From Megachile rotundata (lineage: Eukaryota; Arthropoda; Insecta; Hymenoptera; Megachilidae): a stretch of 64,000 nt of DNA. This document shows, piece by piece, positions 63,697 to 64,000 of the stretch (positions are counted from its first letter, which is position 1; each line of letters opens with the position of its first letter). The DNA is taken from the NCBI RefSeq assembly GCF_050947335.1, contig NC_134993.1, forward strand, positions 4,898,001 through 4,962,000. Reading direction: 5' to 3'. Made by a program: the position numbers and the translations under genes. Under the pieces are notes generated by a model that saw only the letters and a list, made by a program, of their open reading frames with translations, was not told the origin of the DNA and made no database searches.

Positions 63697-63912
63697 AATC
63701 ACAATCACAATCACAATCACAATCACAATCACAATCACAATCACAATCACAATCACAATCACAATCACAATCACAATCACAATCACAATCACAATCACAA
63801 TCACAATCACAATCACAATCACAATCACAATCACAATCACAATCACAATCACAATCACAATCACAATCACAATCACAATCACAATCACAATCACAATCAC
63901 AATCACAATCAC
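63697..63912 (+). repeat. Pure hexamer run (AATCAC)36
   Basis: 216 bp of perfect AATCAC repeats, 36 copies, the longest simple-sequence run in the window. It directly joins the 14-mer array on both sides (CACAGTCACAC before, ACAATCACAATCAC after). The hexamer is the 6-bp half of the 14-mer with A at the variable position. The minus strand reads (GTGATT)n and gives two short stop-free frames (repeating Cys-Asp and Val-Ile) that have no coding support. Confidence 0.97.
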
Positions 63913-64000
63913 ACAATCACAATCACACAATCACAGTCACGCAATCACAATCACACAATCACAATCACACAATCAAGGTCACACAATGACGATCACACCA

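Larger units (their letters stand above)
1..64000 (+). repeat. 14-bp satellite/minisatellite array filling the window
   Basis: Every line of the window is built from head-to-tail copies of ACACAATCACGATC or close variants. The unit splits into an 8-mer (ACACAATC) and a 6-mer (ACNATC, where N is mostly G, often A or C, rarely T). Local changes between 8-mer-only and 6-mer-only stretches shift the phase. All copies have the same orientation; no GT-rich inverted segment occurs on the + strand, and no unique sequence or transposon interrupts the array. The consensus unit has 6 A, 5 C, 1 G and 2 T, about 43% GC with strong C-over-G strand asymmetry. Both ends of the window are still inside the array, so its full length is unknown. 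This scale of tandem repetition is typical of eukaryotic heterochromatin; chromosomal location and species cannot be read from the sequence. Confidence 0.98.

Noticed and set aside
63683..63930. Two minus-strand frames (repeating Cys-Asp and Val-Ile)
   Set aside because: They are frames of the (GTGATT)n hexamer run, with no coding evidence.
1..64000. CRISPR array
   Set aside because: The repeats are contiguous 14-mers with no unique spacers of constant length, no leader and no cas genes.
1..64000. Telomere repeat
   Set aside because: The unit is not TTAGGG, TTTAGGG, TTAGG or another known telomeric motif on either strand, and it is too variable. A subtelomeric place remains possible.
1..64000. 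Centromeric satellite with CENP-B boxes
   Set aside because: I see no CENP-B box-like sequence (no TTCG with a CGGGA end), and the 14-bp unit is far from the usual 150-180 bp. The sequence alone cannot decide centromere function.
1..64000. SOX, C/EBP or PBX sites from ACAAT, TTGTG and TGATTG cores in every unit
   Set aside because: These short cores arise thousands of times from the unit itself and lack the full consensus flanks; only TCAAGGTCA is a full-length match worth reporting.

Overview
The whole 64 kb window is one uninterrupted, head-to-tail tandem-repeat array (satellite or giant minisatellite). I find no gene I can support, no RNA gene, no recognisable transposon, no CRISPR array and no stretch of unique sequence. 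The basic unit is 14 bp, ACACAATCACGATC, made of an 8-mer (ACACAATC) and a 6-mer (ACGATC, or ACAATC/ACCATC/ACTATC). All units lie in the same orientation. The + strand is rich in A and C and poor in G and T, and no inversion appears from end to end. Such an array points to a eukaryotic nuclear genome assembled from long reads; nothing in the sequence lets me name the species. A subtelomeric, pericentromeric or heterochromatic block is plausible but is inference.

Over the 14-mer sits a multi-level higher-order structure. The 'V' module (about 120-150 bp) starts at the marker TCAAGGTCACACAATGACG. The 'P' module (about 400-500 bp) carries a variable run of CCCAC-containing units. The 'S' module (339 bp) is a shortened P. 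The 'D' module (111 bp, 12 copies of equal length) and the 'E' module (200 bp, 16 full-length copies) complete the set. CpG-dense stretches (GTCGCG/CGATCG) alternate with CpG-free A-type tracts.

Layout: (I) 1-15.4 kb, mixed V, P and D modules, with a P module at the left edge repeated at +7,200 bp. (II) 15.4-18.9 kb, a 1.3-1.4 kb segment repeated at a spacing of exactly 2,014 bp. (III) about 18.9-37.7 kb, copy A of a very large duplication. (IV) about 37.7-40.5 kb, a spacer built of D and E modules. (V) about 40.5-56.5 kb, copy B, whose distance from copy A begins at 21,588 bp and drifts through indels, many of them multiples of 14 bp. Copy A alone has a 2.66 kb tandem duplication and copy B alone a 2.25 kb one. 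(VI) 56.5-63.7 kb, a mosaic resembling 9-14 kb. (VII) 63,697-63,912, a pure run of 36 AATCAC hexamers, possibly close to the ancestral simple repeat.

The many long + strand reading frames are a by-product of the repeat. The unit has no stop codon on the + strand, and 14 is not a multiple of 3, so all three frames read the same cyclic 14-residue peptide (HNHDHTITITQSRS). The starts (ATG) and most stops (TGA) come from the same AATGA in the marker, so I annotate none as genes. The most interesting points are the more than 100 copies of TCAAGGTCA, which matches the ERR/SF-1 nuclear-receptor half-site consensus, the alternation of CpG-dense and CpG-free domains, and the nested duplication history.
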